DNA of 64,000 bases from Lachnospiraceae bacterium (GTDB taxonomy: Bacteria; Bacillota; Clostridia; Lachnospirales; Lachnospiraceae), in NCBI GenBank assembly GCA_014804755.1, contig JAAUZE010000010.1, forward strand, positions 179,407 to 243,406, written 5' to 3'. The position numbers and the translations under genes are program-made. Numbering within the stretch: the first letter of the stretch is position 1; every line of letters starts with the position of its first letter. The notes under the pieces were generated by a model. It saw only the letters and a list, made by a program, of their open reading frames with translations, was not told where the DNA came from and ran no database searches. Positions 1-6,858 of the stretch are shown piece by piece.

Positions 1-2
1 AT

Positions 3-1220
3 CGTCTTTTCCGTCAGATAGAAAAAAGTGACGGTGCCGTCATAGGAAGTCTTGTTAACCAAAATGCTGAGCTGACCATGAAGAATCTGTTGTCAGCGGT
101 ACGCACGGGAAAGCATAGGGGACTTGATCTTGAAGTAAATGACAATTACGGTGCACTGCGTGAGATCGCGAGGACGGACATCGCCATTGATCAACAGATC
201 ATGAGTGCGTATGAGAATCAGGTATGCAGGAGCATATACGATTCGTTGGAGCCAGCGGCGCTTCATAAGATGGATTTAAATGAGAATCCGACCATGGAAC
301 AGTTGCTGCAAAGACTTTGCGAGGCGCAGGCAGGGGATGATGTTAAAGAGGAGATTGAGAAGCAGGAGCGGCGGTATCAGAGGGAGCAGCTTACCGTGAT
401 GCGCGAAGCCGCACAGATCGAAGAGGAGCATATCCGTTATCTTATGGATGCAAAGCAGCCGGTCAGCGTGGATCATATGATGGCGGCGCAGGAGATGAGG
501 AATCGCCGGGGCGGGGCGTTTGCCAAATTGTATGAGCTGGCGGATGAGACGATGCATGACAAGGTGCCGAGGGAAACGCAGGAGAAATTCCTGCGGGCCG
601 CCGAGGATTTAAGGAACAGTCTGACGGATGCCGGAACAGCGGGCGAGGCATACCGGGCGTTTACAGAGGCGGGCATGGAGCTTTTGACGCAGCAGGGATT
701 TGCGGACGGAAGCTATGTGGACGTGAAAGCGTATCAGCTGATCGGCAAGCAGTTGTCGCTTGCGGCAGGGATGGTGCGCGAGGAGCGATACCATATTCCG
801 GTGGAGATTGACGGGCAGGTAACGGCGCTCGATGTCAAGATCCGGCACGAGGAAGGTATGCAGGGAAGCGTTGCGGTTGCCATGGAGCATGAGCGCTTCG
901 GCAAGGCGGGCGTGGAATTGGAAATGACATCATCGTCAACTGTATCCGGCTATCTGGCCTACAGCTCCCGTGGCGGGGAACAGGCGTTGCAGGCGCTGGA
1001 GAACCGTTTCAGAGAGCAGCTTGCAGGCGAGGGTCTGAGCTTACAGGAATTTCATTCCATATATAGCAGTGAGGTAAATCCTGACAATATTGTCAGTCGC
1101 AGTACAACACAAAAAGAACAAGAGCATGTCCGCACATCCGTTCTTTATACGGTGGCGAAGAGCTTCGTCGCGGCAATGCAGGATACGGCAGTCAGCAGAA
1201 AGGAGTCAAACGAGATATGA
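3..1220 (+). CDS. FliK-like / DUF6240-type flagellar protein, 5' end outside window
   Basis: The reading frame is open to the left edge, so this is the C-terminal part of a larger protein (about 405 residues visible). The middle is helical, Glu/Gln rich and charged. The last 140 residues read like a FliK-type hook-length-control C-terminal domain: a beta-rich stretch (VEIDGQVTALDVKI), a G-x-A-G-V-E-L-E-M strand and a helix ending in an LQ/FH region before a Ser/Thr-rich tail. Lachnospiraceae carry such proteins, named DUF6240 as I recall, upstream of flagellin. The gene overlaps flagellin by 4 bases (ATGA), so the two are cotranslated. A role in flagellar assembly is inferred from this fold impression and the context. 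The internal ATG at 78 is not the likely start. Confidence 0.6.
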   Translation, partial: RLFRQIEKSDGAVIGSLVNQNAELTMKNLLSAVRTGKHRGLDLEVNDNYGALREIARTDIAIDQQIMSAYENQVCRSIYDSLEPAALHKMDLNENPTMEQLLQRLCEAQAGDDVKEEIEKQERRYQREQLTVMREAAQIEEEHIRYLMDAKQPVSVDHMMAAQEMRNRRGGAFAKLYELADETMHDKVPRETQEKFLRAAEDLRNSLTDAGTAGEAYRAFTEAGMELLTQQGFADGSYVDVKAYQLIGKQLSLAAGMVREERYHIPVEIDGQVTALDVKIRHEEGMQGSVAVAMEHERFGKAGVELEMTSSSTVSGYLAYSSRGGEQALQALENRFREQLAGEGLSLQEFHSIYSSEVNPDNIVSRSTTQKEQEHVRTSVLYTVAKSFVAAMQDTAVSRKESNEI

Positions 1221-2353
1221 AGATAAATTATAATTTGCAGGCGATGGGGGCCCAGAGGGCTTTAAAGAGAAACGAGGCAAAATTGTCAACGTCAACGCAG
1301 CGTCTTTCCTCCGGTTATAAGATTAATCAGGCCAAGGATAATCCGGCGGGCATGGCGATCAGTAAGAAAATGCGTTTACAGATCAAAGGACTCACGCAGG
1401 CGGGCGATAACATCACAAATGGAATTTCCGTGTGCGAGACGGCTGACGGAACGCTTGCCGAAGTGCATGATATGTTCCAGAGAATGAAGGAGCTGGCATT
1501 AAAGGCGGCGAACGGAACGAATACAACCACAGACAGAACCGCTATTGAAAGTGAGATGAAGCTGTTAAAGGAAGAGGTCACGAGAATTGCGACACAGACG
1601 GATTTTAACGATATGACGCTTCTTGACGGAACCTTTGATCTGCGCGGATATGCGGATACGCTGGGAGTGAGCGTGACGGAGTATTCTGACGCGATGCCGC
1701 TTGGAAAGTATACGATAGAAATCAATGCGGTCGGTGACGAGACAACGGAACCTGTTGAGAACGCACAGGTAACTTTGGAAAGTGCGGATGCGCAGGCGGG
1801 CAGTCAACAATTTTTGGATGAGGCAAAGGTAACGGCGGAGGGCAATAAGGTCACGATTACGGATAATAAGGGAAAATCCTTTACATTTGAGATTGATAAA
1901 GAGCTCTATGAGAAAAACGCCCCAGCAGACAATAAAGTAGTGTTAGACCTTATGGGAATCGGCGGCTACACCGTGCAGGTCGGTGTAAACGAGGGACAGC
2001 TTCTTGATATGAGACTGCCGACGGTATCCTTAAAAACACTCGGAATCGAAGATGTTGAGATCACGACACAGGCAAAGGCGCGGGAGGCTTTGACGGCGCT
2101 GGATGAAGGAATTGATAAGGTATCGTTGATCCGCGCTCGTATCGGAGCGTATCAGAACCGGCTTGAGCATGCGGAAGCGAGCGTCGATGCCACGACCGAG
2201 AATATGACGGCGGCTATTTCCAGAATTACGGATCTTGATATGTCGGAGGAGATGGTTGATTATACGATCATGCAGGTTCTCGTGCAGGCGGGAACGAGCA
2301 TGCTGTCGCAGGCGAACAGCCAGCCCGAGCAGGCGCTTCAGCTGTTACAGTAA
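1217..2353 (+). CDS. hag: Flagellin
   Basis: Structural subunit of the flagellar filament, exported by the flagellar type III apparatus. The N-terminal D0/D1 helices are typical (MKINYNLQAM, then RLSSGYKINQAKDNPAGMAIS), and the C-terminal helix ends in SMLSQANSQPEQALQLLQ, as in most flagellins. At 378 residues it is medium sized; residues about 165-280 form a short variable insert in place of a long D2/D3 domain, ending in a VQVGVNEGQ segment like that of many flagellins before the C-terminal D1. The start overlaps the upstream FliK-like gene by ATGA and is preceded by AAAGGAGTC. FliS follows 18 bases downstream. I found no sigma-28 promoter between the genes, so expression probably comes from upstream. 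Confidence 0.95.
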   Translation: MKINYNLQAMGAQRALKRNEAKLSTSTQRLSSGYKINQAKDNPAGMAISKKMRLQIKGLTQAGDNITNGISVCETADGTLAEVHDMFQRMKELALKAANGTNTTTDRTAIESEMKLLKEEVTRIATQTDFNDMTLLDGTFDLRGYADTLGVSVTEYSDAMPLGKYTIEINAVGDETTEPVENAQVTLESADAQAGSQQFLDEAKVTAEGNKVTITDNKGKSFTFEIDKELYEKNAPADNKVVLDLMGIGGYTVQVGVNEGQLLDMRLPTVSLKTLGIEDVEITTQAKAREALTALDEGIDKVSLIRARIGAYQNRLEHAEASVDATTENMTAAISRITDLDMSEEMVDYTIMQVLVQAGTSMLSQANSQPEQALQLLQ

Positions 2354-2371
2354 AGGAAGGGGCTTTGATAG

Positions 2372-2830
2372 ATGCAGGATACGTTAAAAAAGGATTTTAC
2401 CCTGCGGATCGCGCAGGCAAACCGTTCCGAGCTGATCGTGATCATTTATGAAATGTGCCTTGTCTATCTGAAAGAGGCGTTAGAGGATGTGGACAGAACG
2501 GAAAATATTGCAAGGGCAAGGGCATGCGTCGATGAGTTGAAAGAGTCTCTGAATTTTGAGTATGAGCCGGCAAGCCAGCTCCTTCATCTTTATATTCATG
2601 TGAATAAGCTGTTAGTGCAAGCTGCGGCGGGAGGGCGGAAAGAGCCGCTCACGGAGGCGGAGTCCATTATAAGAAGGCTGCATGATGAATTTCAGAAGAT
2701 CAGCGAGTCGGACGACAGTCCGCCGCTCGTGCACAATGCGCAGGAAGTGTATGCCGGATATACCTACGGAAAAAACGACATAAATGTCAATATCGGAAAC
2801 GATGAAAAGAGAAGAGGGTTTCTCGCGTAA
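2372..2830 (+). CDS. fliS: Flagellin export chaperone FliS
   Basis: FliS binds the flagellin C-terminus in the cytoplasm, prevents early polymerisation and delivers it to the export gate. The protein has 152 residues and the FliS pattern: an N-terminal RSELIVIIYEMCLVYLKEAL helix, paired helices with RARACVDELKESLNFEYEPASQLLHLYIHVNKLL, and a helix with IIRRLHDEFQKI. The C-terminal 30 residues, ending NVNIGNDEKRRGFLA, extend beyond the standard FliS core. GGAAGGGG lies 9 bases before the ATG. It is the last gene of the flagellar run, directly followed by a strong intrinsic terminator. Confidence 0.9.
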   Translation: MQDTLKKDFTLRIAQANRSELIVIIYEMCLVYLKEALEDVDRTENIARARACVDELKESLNFEYEPASQLLHLYIHVNKLLVQAAAGGRKEPLTEAESIIRRLHDEFQKISESDDSPPLVHNAQEVYAGYTYGKNDINVNIGNDEKRRGFLA

Positions 2831-2831
2831 G

Positions 2832-2862
2832 AAAAGATTGGCGCATGCGCGCCAATCTTTTT
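2832..2862 (+). terminator. Intrinsic terminator after fliS
   Basis: A perfect stem, GATTGGCGC / GCGCCAATC with an ATGC loop, extended by A-T pairs and followed by a T-run. It ends the flagellin-fliS transcript. The same GCGCCAATCTTTTT arm occurs at about 22355, so this is also module A of the dispersed hairpin family. Confidence 0.9.
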
Positions 2863-2957
2863 AACTTATAGGAAATTTTGTAGTACCGGAAGAATTTGCC
2901 AAAGGCGAATTCTTCGAAAGAACGCAAAAGAATGTTTCACATTCTTTGTGTTCTTTT
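2863..2957. repeat. Dispersed hairpin element, copy 1
   Basis: This follows the fliS terminator and holds a TATAGGAAATTTT segment, then a GAAGAATTTGCC / GGCGAATTCTTC hairpin, then AAAGAACGCAAAAGAATG / CATTCTTTGTGTTCTTTTTT. The order and wording match the element at 56970-57042 and parts of those at 22318, 24298 and 36835. The last T-run could stop transcription from the left; read on the other strand it could end the YaaL-like gene. Confidence 0.7.
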
Positions 2958-3254
2958 TTATGTGAAAATACCGTCCTGCATCACGGGTATGAGCGGAACC
3001 GTGATCGACTCCGGCGTGGGGATGGGTTCTCCCGCAGGAAACAGATGAAGCTCCTGCGCCTGGTGATAGAGAAAACGATACCGTTTCAGCAGCGAATTGA
3101 CCTCATAGATGTAGCAGTCGATCAGATCGGGATCGGTTGCGTTGTCAAAGCCCGCATAGGCGCTCTCTAATGCGAATCGTGTTTTTGCGATAGCATCTAA
3201 AATCGTATTTTTCCCTGTATCCTCATAGTAGGACTGGCTGTATTGGATTTTCAT
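2958..3254 (-). CDS. YaaL-like (DUF2508-type) small protein
   Basis: A small cytoplasmic protein of 98 residues. The core RFALESAYAGFDNATDPDLIDCYIYEVNSLLKRYRFLYHQA follows the YaaL/DUF2508 pattern (helix, D-P-x-L-I-D, aromatic IYE, then a basic RYxxL helix), a family of unknown function. The rest of the C-terminus, rich in Pro and Ile (PTPESITVPLIPV), looks unstructured. The ATG at 3254 sits 9 bases after AGGTG; a GTG four codons upstream is less well placed. Its neighbour is bofA, the usual partner of yaaL in Bacillus, although here the two are divergent. That adjacency supports the family call. Confidence 0.6.
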   Translation of the reverse strand: MKIQYSQSYYEDTGKNTILDAIAKTRFALESAYAGFDNATDPDLIDCYIYEVNSLLKRYRFLYHQAQELHLFPAGEPIPTPESITVPLIPVMQDGIFT

Positions 3255-3385
3255 GCACCACCACACCTTTCTATCTGTTTCATTATAAGCAGGTCCGTTC
3301 CTATTTATTCATGTTTTACCAAATTTAAGCATATTCTTAGATGGGGACAGAGTTTATAGCACTTTTTTTAAACGGAGGGATACAG

Positions 3386-3667
3386 ATGACGGAAATAACA
3401 AGTGGGCAGGGAATGCTGATGATCGCGCTGATGTGCGGGGTTCTGCTGATGATCGTGCTGCGCGGAAAACGCACGGAAATTATGATCGGATTTGTCCTGC
3501 GCGCGCTGTGCGGTCTTGTGTGTATTTATGTTGTTAATTATGTGATGCTGCACTTTCAATATCAAGGGACGATCGGCGTCAATCCGTATACGCTTTTGGC
3601 GTCCGGTCTTCTCGGCCTGCCCGGGCTGATTGCTCTTTATGCCATAAAAATCATCAGTTTATTGTGA
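3386..3667 (+). CDS. bofA: BofA-family sporulation membrane protein
   Basis: BofA proteins hold the SpoIVFB protease inactive in the outer forespore membrane until the pro-sigma-K checkpoint is passed. The 93-residue protein has two or three hydrophobic segments and the family's C-terminal signature, GINPYT-like (GVNPYTLLASGLLGLPGLIALYAIK). The start is the ATG at 3386, 6 bases after GGAGGG; an upstream ATG at 3341 has no ribosome site. It is a single gene, followed 36 bases later by the Tad promoter. A sporulation role is by family. Many clostridia have BofA without a clear SpoIVFB pathway, so the exact job may differ here. Confidence 0.85.
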   Translation: MTEITSGQGMLMIALMCGVLLMIVLRGKRTEIMIGFVLRALCGLVCIYVVNYVMLHFQYQGTIGVNPYTLLASGLLGLPGLIALYAIKIISLL

Positions 3668-3703
3668 AAAATAGCCAAACTTCAAAAATCATCGATTTTG
3701 ATA

Positions 3704-3732
3704 TGGACAAATGAAAAACGGCATATTATAAT
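3704..3732 (+). promoter_or_regulatory. Sigma-A promoter of the Tad pilus operon
   Basis: TGGACA at 3704-3709 and a perfect TATAAT at 3727-3732 are separated by 17 bases. It is the only good promoter between bofA and the pilus genes and gives a leader of about 130 bases. Confidence 0.8.
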
Positions 3733-3737
3733 CAGTT

Positions 3738-3830
3738 TTACCAATCGGCGGTGCATTACCCGATCAGGGTACACCGATTTCTAAGAGGTCTGCGTTCGCA
3801 GACCGATCATTCTTCCCGTATCGGGAGACA
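3738..3830 (+). promoter_or_regulatory. Structured 5' leader of the pilus operon
   Basis: The leader holds three hairpins: an AATCGG / CCGATTT-closed stem at about 3744-3782 with an ACCCGAT/CAGGGT interior, a perfect GGTCTGC-GTTC-GCAGACC hairpin at 3787-3804, and a short CCCG-TAT-CGGG stem at about 3817-3827. None is followed by a T-run, so these are not simple terminators. I could not match a known riboswitch class; the cyclic-di-GMP motifs I know are absent. Confidence 0.45.
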
Positions 3831-3867
3831 TTCACAAAATGTAAGATTTTAGGGAAAAGGAGGCGTA

Positions 3868-4893
3868 ATGGCACAGGAGGTATTGGCTCTGTGCGACGGT
3901 AACATTCACTATGGCAGCAGGCTTGCCGCTTATTTGGAACAGCAGAAGGCGTTTCCGCTCCGCATCTTGTTTTTTTCGGATACGACGCAATTGATGAAAT
4001 GCATATCGGACATTTGCCCGCAGTATCTTCTTTTGTCGGAAGAAATCTATTCGGAGCTTTCTGAGGGCGGACTGCCGGCTTATAAGAGGTTGTTTTTGCT
4101 GCGAAAACAGAAAGAAAAAGAGGAATGCGGCGCGTCGCGCATCACCACGATTTACAGGTATCAGCAGGCAGGGAATATTATGCGCGCGATCCTTGCAGAG
4201 CTGGGGGAGGAGCTCGGCAGAAATGACAGGAGTCTTTATAATATCGCGGGCACAAAGATCATTGGGGTATACACACCGATCAGGCGGAGCATGCAGACAA
4301 GCTTTTCTATTCTGCTTGGACAGGTTCTTGCGGCAGAGGAACGGACGCTCTACATCAATATGGAGGGATATTCGGGATTTCGCAGCCTGCTGGGCAGGGA
4401 GTTAAAGCCGGACATCACCGATCTGATGTTTTTGGCAAAAGAAGAAGGAGAATCGTATGTAAGACTGCTGGAATGCATGATCAATACGATCGGCAGGCTT
4501 GAATATATTCCGCCGGCATCTGCATTCATAGACCTTGCGGCCGTCGCAAAGGAACAGTGGCTGAAGCTTTTGCGGGAGATCAGGAAGGACGGGCGGTTTT
4601 CGTATCTGGTGCTGGATGTCACGGAACAGATACAGGGAATGTTTCAGGTTCTGGAGGAGTGCGATGTGATCTATACGATCGAAGGGGCGGACGCCATTGC
4701 GCAGGCAAAGCTCTATGAATACGAGCAGCTTCTTTCTTTTATGGAATACGACAGGATTCGGGAAAAAACAAAAAAGAAGAAACTGCCGAGCGTCCATTTT
4801 GCCGAGATGGATTTTGAGCGGCTTTTATACAGTGAGCTTGCAGGGTATGTTCGCAGCATTGTAAAGGAGGATTTCGGATTGGAAAGCGGATGA
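3868..4893 (+). CDS. tadZ: TadZ/CpaE-like pilus localisation protein
   Basis: TadZ proteins, relatives of CpaE and MinD, place the Tad secretion machine in the cell. The 341 residues show an N-terminal receiver-like half (MAQEVLALCDGNIHYGSRL, then a LRILFFSD strand) and a C-terminal ATPase-like half starting KIIGVYTPI. The Walker A Lys-Gly-Gly pattern is replaced by PIRRSMQTSFSILLGQ, so nucleotide binding is probably lost or changed. This is common in Firmicute homologues of this type, which keep the YINMEGYSGF segment. The ATG follows AAAAGGAGG by 5 bases. First gene of the pilus operon; 17 bases precede cpaF. Confidence 0.75.
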   Translation: MAQEVLALCDGNIHYGSRLAAYLEQQKAFPLRILFFSDTTQLMKCISDICPQYLLLSEEIYSELSEGGLPAYKRLFLLRKQKEKEECGASRITTIYRYQQAGNIMRAILAELGEELGRNDRSLYNIAGTKIIGVYTPIRRSMQTSFSILLGQVLAAEERTLYINMEGYSGFRSLLGRELKPDITDLMFLAKEEGESYVRLLECMINTIGRLEYIPPASAFIDLAAVAKEQWLKLLREIRKDGRFSYLVLDVTEQIQGMFQVLEECDVIYTIEGADAIAQAKLYEYEQLLSFMEYDRIREKTKKKKLPSVHFAEMDFERLLYSELAGYVRSIVKEDFGLESG

Positions 4894-4910
4894 AGAAAAG
4901 GAGCGTTGTT

Positions 4911-6122
4911 ATGAAGGAGTTACAGGGCGAGATCAGAGAGCGTGTATTAGCGCGGATGGATATGACGCAGGAGCAAACGGATGAGGAGGTGCGCGAGCTG
5001 ATCGAACGGTGCATTTTGGAGGTATCGGGCGAGCGTTTTATCAGTCTCGAGGAAAAACGGAAGCTTGCGCGGGAAGTGTTTTTGTCTATTCGAAAGCTGG
5101 ATTTTTTACAGGAATTAATTGATGACGAGAGCGTCACGGAAATTATGGTGAACGGACCGGATGCGATCTTTATAGAAAAAAGCGGAAGGCTGTATCGCGC
5201 GGAGGAGCGCTTCGAGTCGGGAGAAAAGCTGGAAAATGTCATTCAGCAGATTGTGGCATCCTGCAATCGTGTCGTCAATGAAGCGTCTCCCATTGTGGAC
5301 GCCAGACTGGAAAACGGTGCGCGCGTGCATGTCGTGCTTGCGCCGGTCGCGTTAAACGGTCCGATCCTGACGATCCGGCGGTTTCCGGAATGCCCGATGC
5401 GCATGGAGGATCTGCTGCGGAGGCAGTCCCTCCCCCAAGAGGCGGCGGAGCTTCTTAAAAAACTCGTGATCGCGGGCTACAACATCTTTATCAGCGGCGG
5501 AACCGGTTCCGGAAAAACAACGTTCTTAAATGCGCTTTCCGAGTACATCCCGCCCGCCGAGCGTGTGATCACGATCGAGGACAGCGCGGAGCTGCAGCTG
5601 ATCGCCCTTCCGAATCTTGTGCGGCTGGAGACGAGGAATGCGAACGTTGAGGGCTGTCGGGAAATTACGATCCGCGATTTGATCCGGGCGTCCCTCCGCA
5701 TGAGGCCGGATCGCCTGATCGTCGGCGAAGTGCGGGGGAGCGAGGCGGTCGATATGCTGCAATGCTTAAACACCGGGCACGACGGCTCGCTCTCGACAGG
5801 TCATGCAAACAGCGCGTCGGACATGCTCTATCGGCTGGAGACGATGGTGCTGATGGGAATGGAACTGCCGCTTGCAGCAATCCGGGGGCAGATTGCGTCG
5901 GGGGTCGATGTGATCGTGCATTTAGGAAGGCTGCGTGACCGTTCGCGCAGAGTGCTGGAAATCGCGGAGGTTCTCGGCTATGAGGACGGTGTGATCCGGA
6001 TGCAGCCGCTCTATCAATTTGAGGAGGAGGGGGAGGACGATGAAAAAAGAATCATCGGTACGCTTAGAAAGCGGGGGGAGCTTTGCCATACAGAAAAACT
6101 CTGCGCTGCCGGATTATCATGA
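4911..6122 (+). CDS. cpaF: CpaF/TadA-family secretion ATPase
   Basis: The hexameric ATPase that drives Flp pilus assembly at the inner face of the membrane. After an N-terminal helical domain, residues about 60-150 form the usual CpaF N-domain (VTEIMVNGPDAIFIEK). Walker A is GGTGSGKTT, an Asp box TIEDSAEL follows, Walker B is RMRPDRLIVGEVRGSEA, and a His box reads TGHDGSLSTGHAN. The C-terminus, GTLRKRGELCHTEKLCAAG, is typical, which makes the 83-base overlap with tadB real rather than a frame error. I chose the ATG at 4911 because AAAAGGAG lies 8 bases before it. The ATG at 4890, which overlaps tadZ, is the alternative. Confidence 0.95.
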   Translation: MKELQGEIRERVLARMDMTQEQTDEEVRELIERCILEVSGERFISLEEKRKLAREVFLSIRKLDFLQELIDDESVTEIMVNGPDAIFIEKSGRLYRAEERFESGEKLENVIQQIVASCNRVVNEASPIVDARLENGARVHVVLAPVALNGPILTIRRFPECPMRMEDLLRRQSLPQEAAELLKKLVIAGYNIFISGGTGSGKTTFLNALSEYIPPAERVITIEDSAELQLIALPNLVRLETRNANVEGCREITIRDLIRASLRMRPDRLIVGEVRGSEAVDMLQCLNTGHDGSLSTGHANSASDMLYRLETMVLMGMELPLAAIRGQIASGVDVIVHLGRLRDRSRRVLEIAEVLGYEDGVIRMQPLYQFEEEGEDDEKRIIGTLRKRGELCHTEKLCAAGLS

Positions 6123-6846
6123 ATATCATTTTACCATGCGGGAGAGGGCGGGATGCATCCTGCTCGCGGGAGGCCTTGTCGTGCTGCTTGCGTATTTATT
6201 TTACCGCTCGGTCTACGCCGTGCCGATTTTGGCGCCGTTGGTTATCCCTGTTTATCGGATGGAACAGGACAGGAAGAAGCGCATGCGCAGGCTGTGTTTG
6301 GAGCAGCAGTTTAAGGATGCGATGCAGGCAATGACTTCGGCATTGCAGGCGGGTTATTCCGTTGAGAATGCCATCCGGGAGACGTGCGGTGATATGGCGC
6401 ATATGTATGGAAAAGACGGGATGATTACGCGGGAATTTGCCTATATGGTGCAGGGCGTTCGCAACAATCATACGCCGGAGGAGCTGATGGAAGATCTGGC
6501 TTTTCGAAGCGGTTCCGAGGATATGGCGGAATTCGGCGGGCTGTTCGGAATAGCCAAGCGGACGGGAGGAAATCTGACGGAAATCCTGAAATCATGCGGC
6601 AGTACGATTTGTGACAAGCTTGACACTAAAAAAGAAATTGAAACCGTCATGGCGGCAAAACGCCTTGAGGGGCGCATCATGGACGTGATTCCATGCGCGA
6701 TCATTCTTTATATAGATGTTTCTTCGCCGGGGTTTTTCCGGTGTCTGTATCATAATATCCTAGGCGTCATTGTGATGACGGTTTGTTTGACCGCTTATCT
6801 GGCTGCCATTCTGTTATCTGAAAAGATCATGTCTGTGGAGGTCTGA
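6040..6846 (+). CDS. tadB: TadB-like type II secretion F-domain membrane protein
   Basis: Platform protein of the Tad system, partner of CpaF in the membrane. The 268 residues show an N-terminal membrane pair (about residues 33-65), a cytoplasmic T2SSF helical domain (QQFKDAMQAMTSALQAGYSVENAIRE, then FGIAKRTGGNLTEILKSC) and two C-terminal membrane helices. The start at 6040 follows a GGAGG-rich stretch and lies inside cpaF, giving an 83-base overlap. An internal ATG at 6136 would remove the conserved DYHEYHF lead-in. tadC follows after 12 bases. Length is usual for TadB of Gram-positive bacteria. Confidence 0.9.
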   Translation: MKKESSVRLESGGSFAIQKNSALPDYHEYHFTMRERAGCILLAGGLVVLLAYLFYRSVYAVPILAPLVIPVYRMEQDRKKRMRRLCLEQQFKDAMQAMTSALQAGYSVENAIRETCGDMAHMYGKDGMITREFAYMVQGVRNNHTPEELMEDLAFRSGSEDMAEFGGLFGIAKRTGGNLTEILKSCGSTICDKLDTKKEIETVMAAKRLEGRIMDVIPCAIILYIDVSSPGFFRCLYHNILGVIVMTVCLTAYLAAILLSEKIMSVEV

Positions 6847-6858
6847 GATTCAAACGTG

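Noticed and set aside
3738..3830. Cyclic-di-GMP riboswitch before the pilus operon
   Set aside because: The conserved sequence motifs of the known classes are not present; only hairpins are seen.
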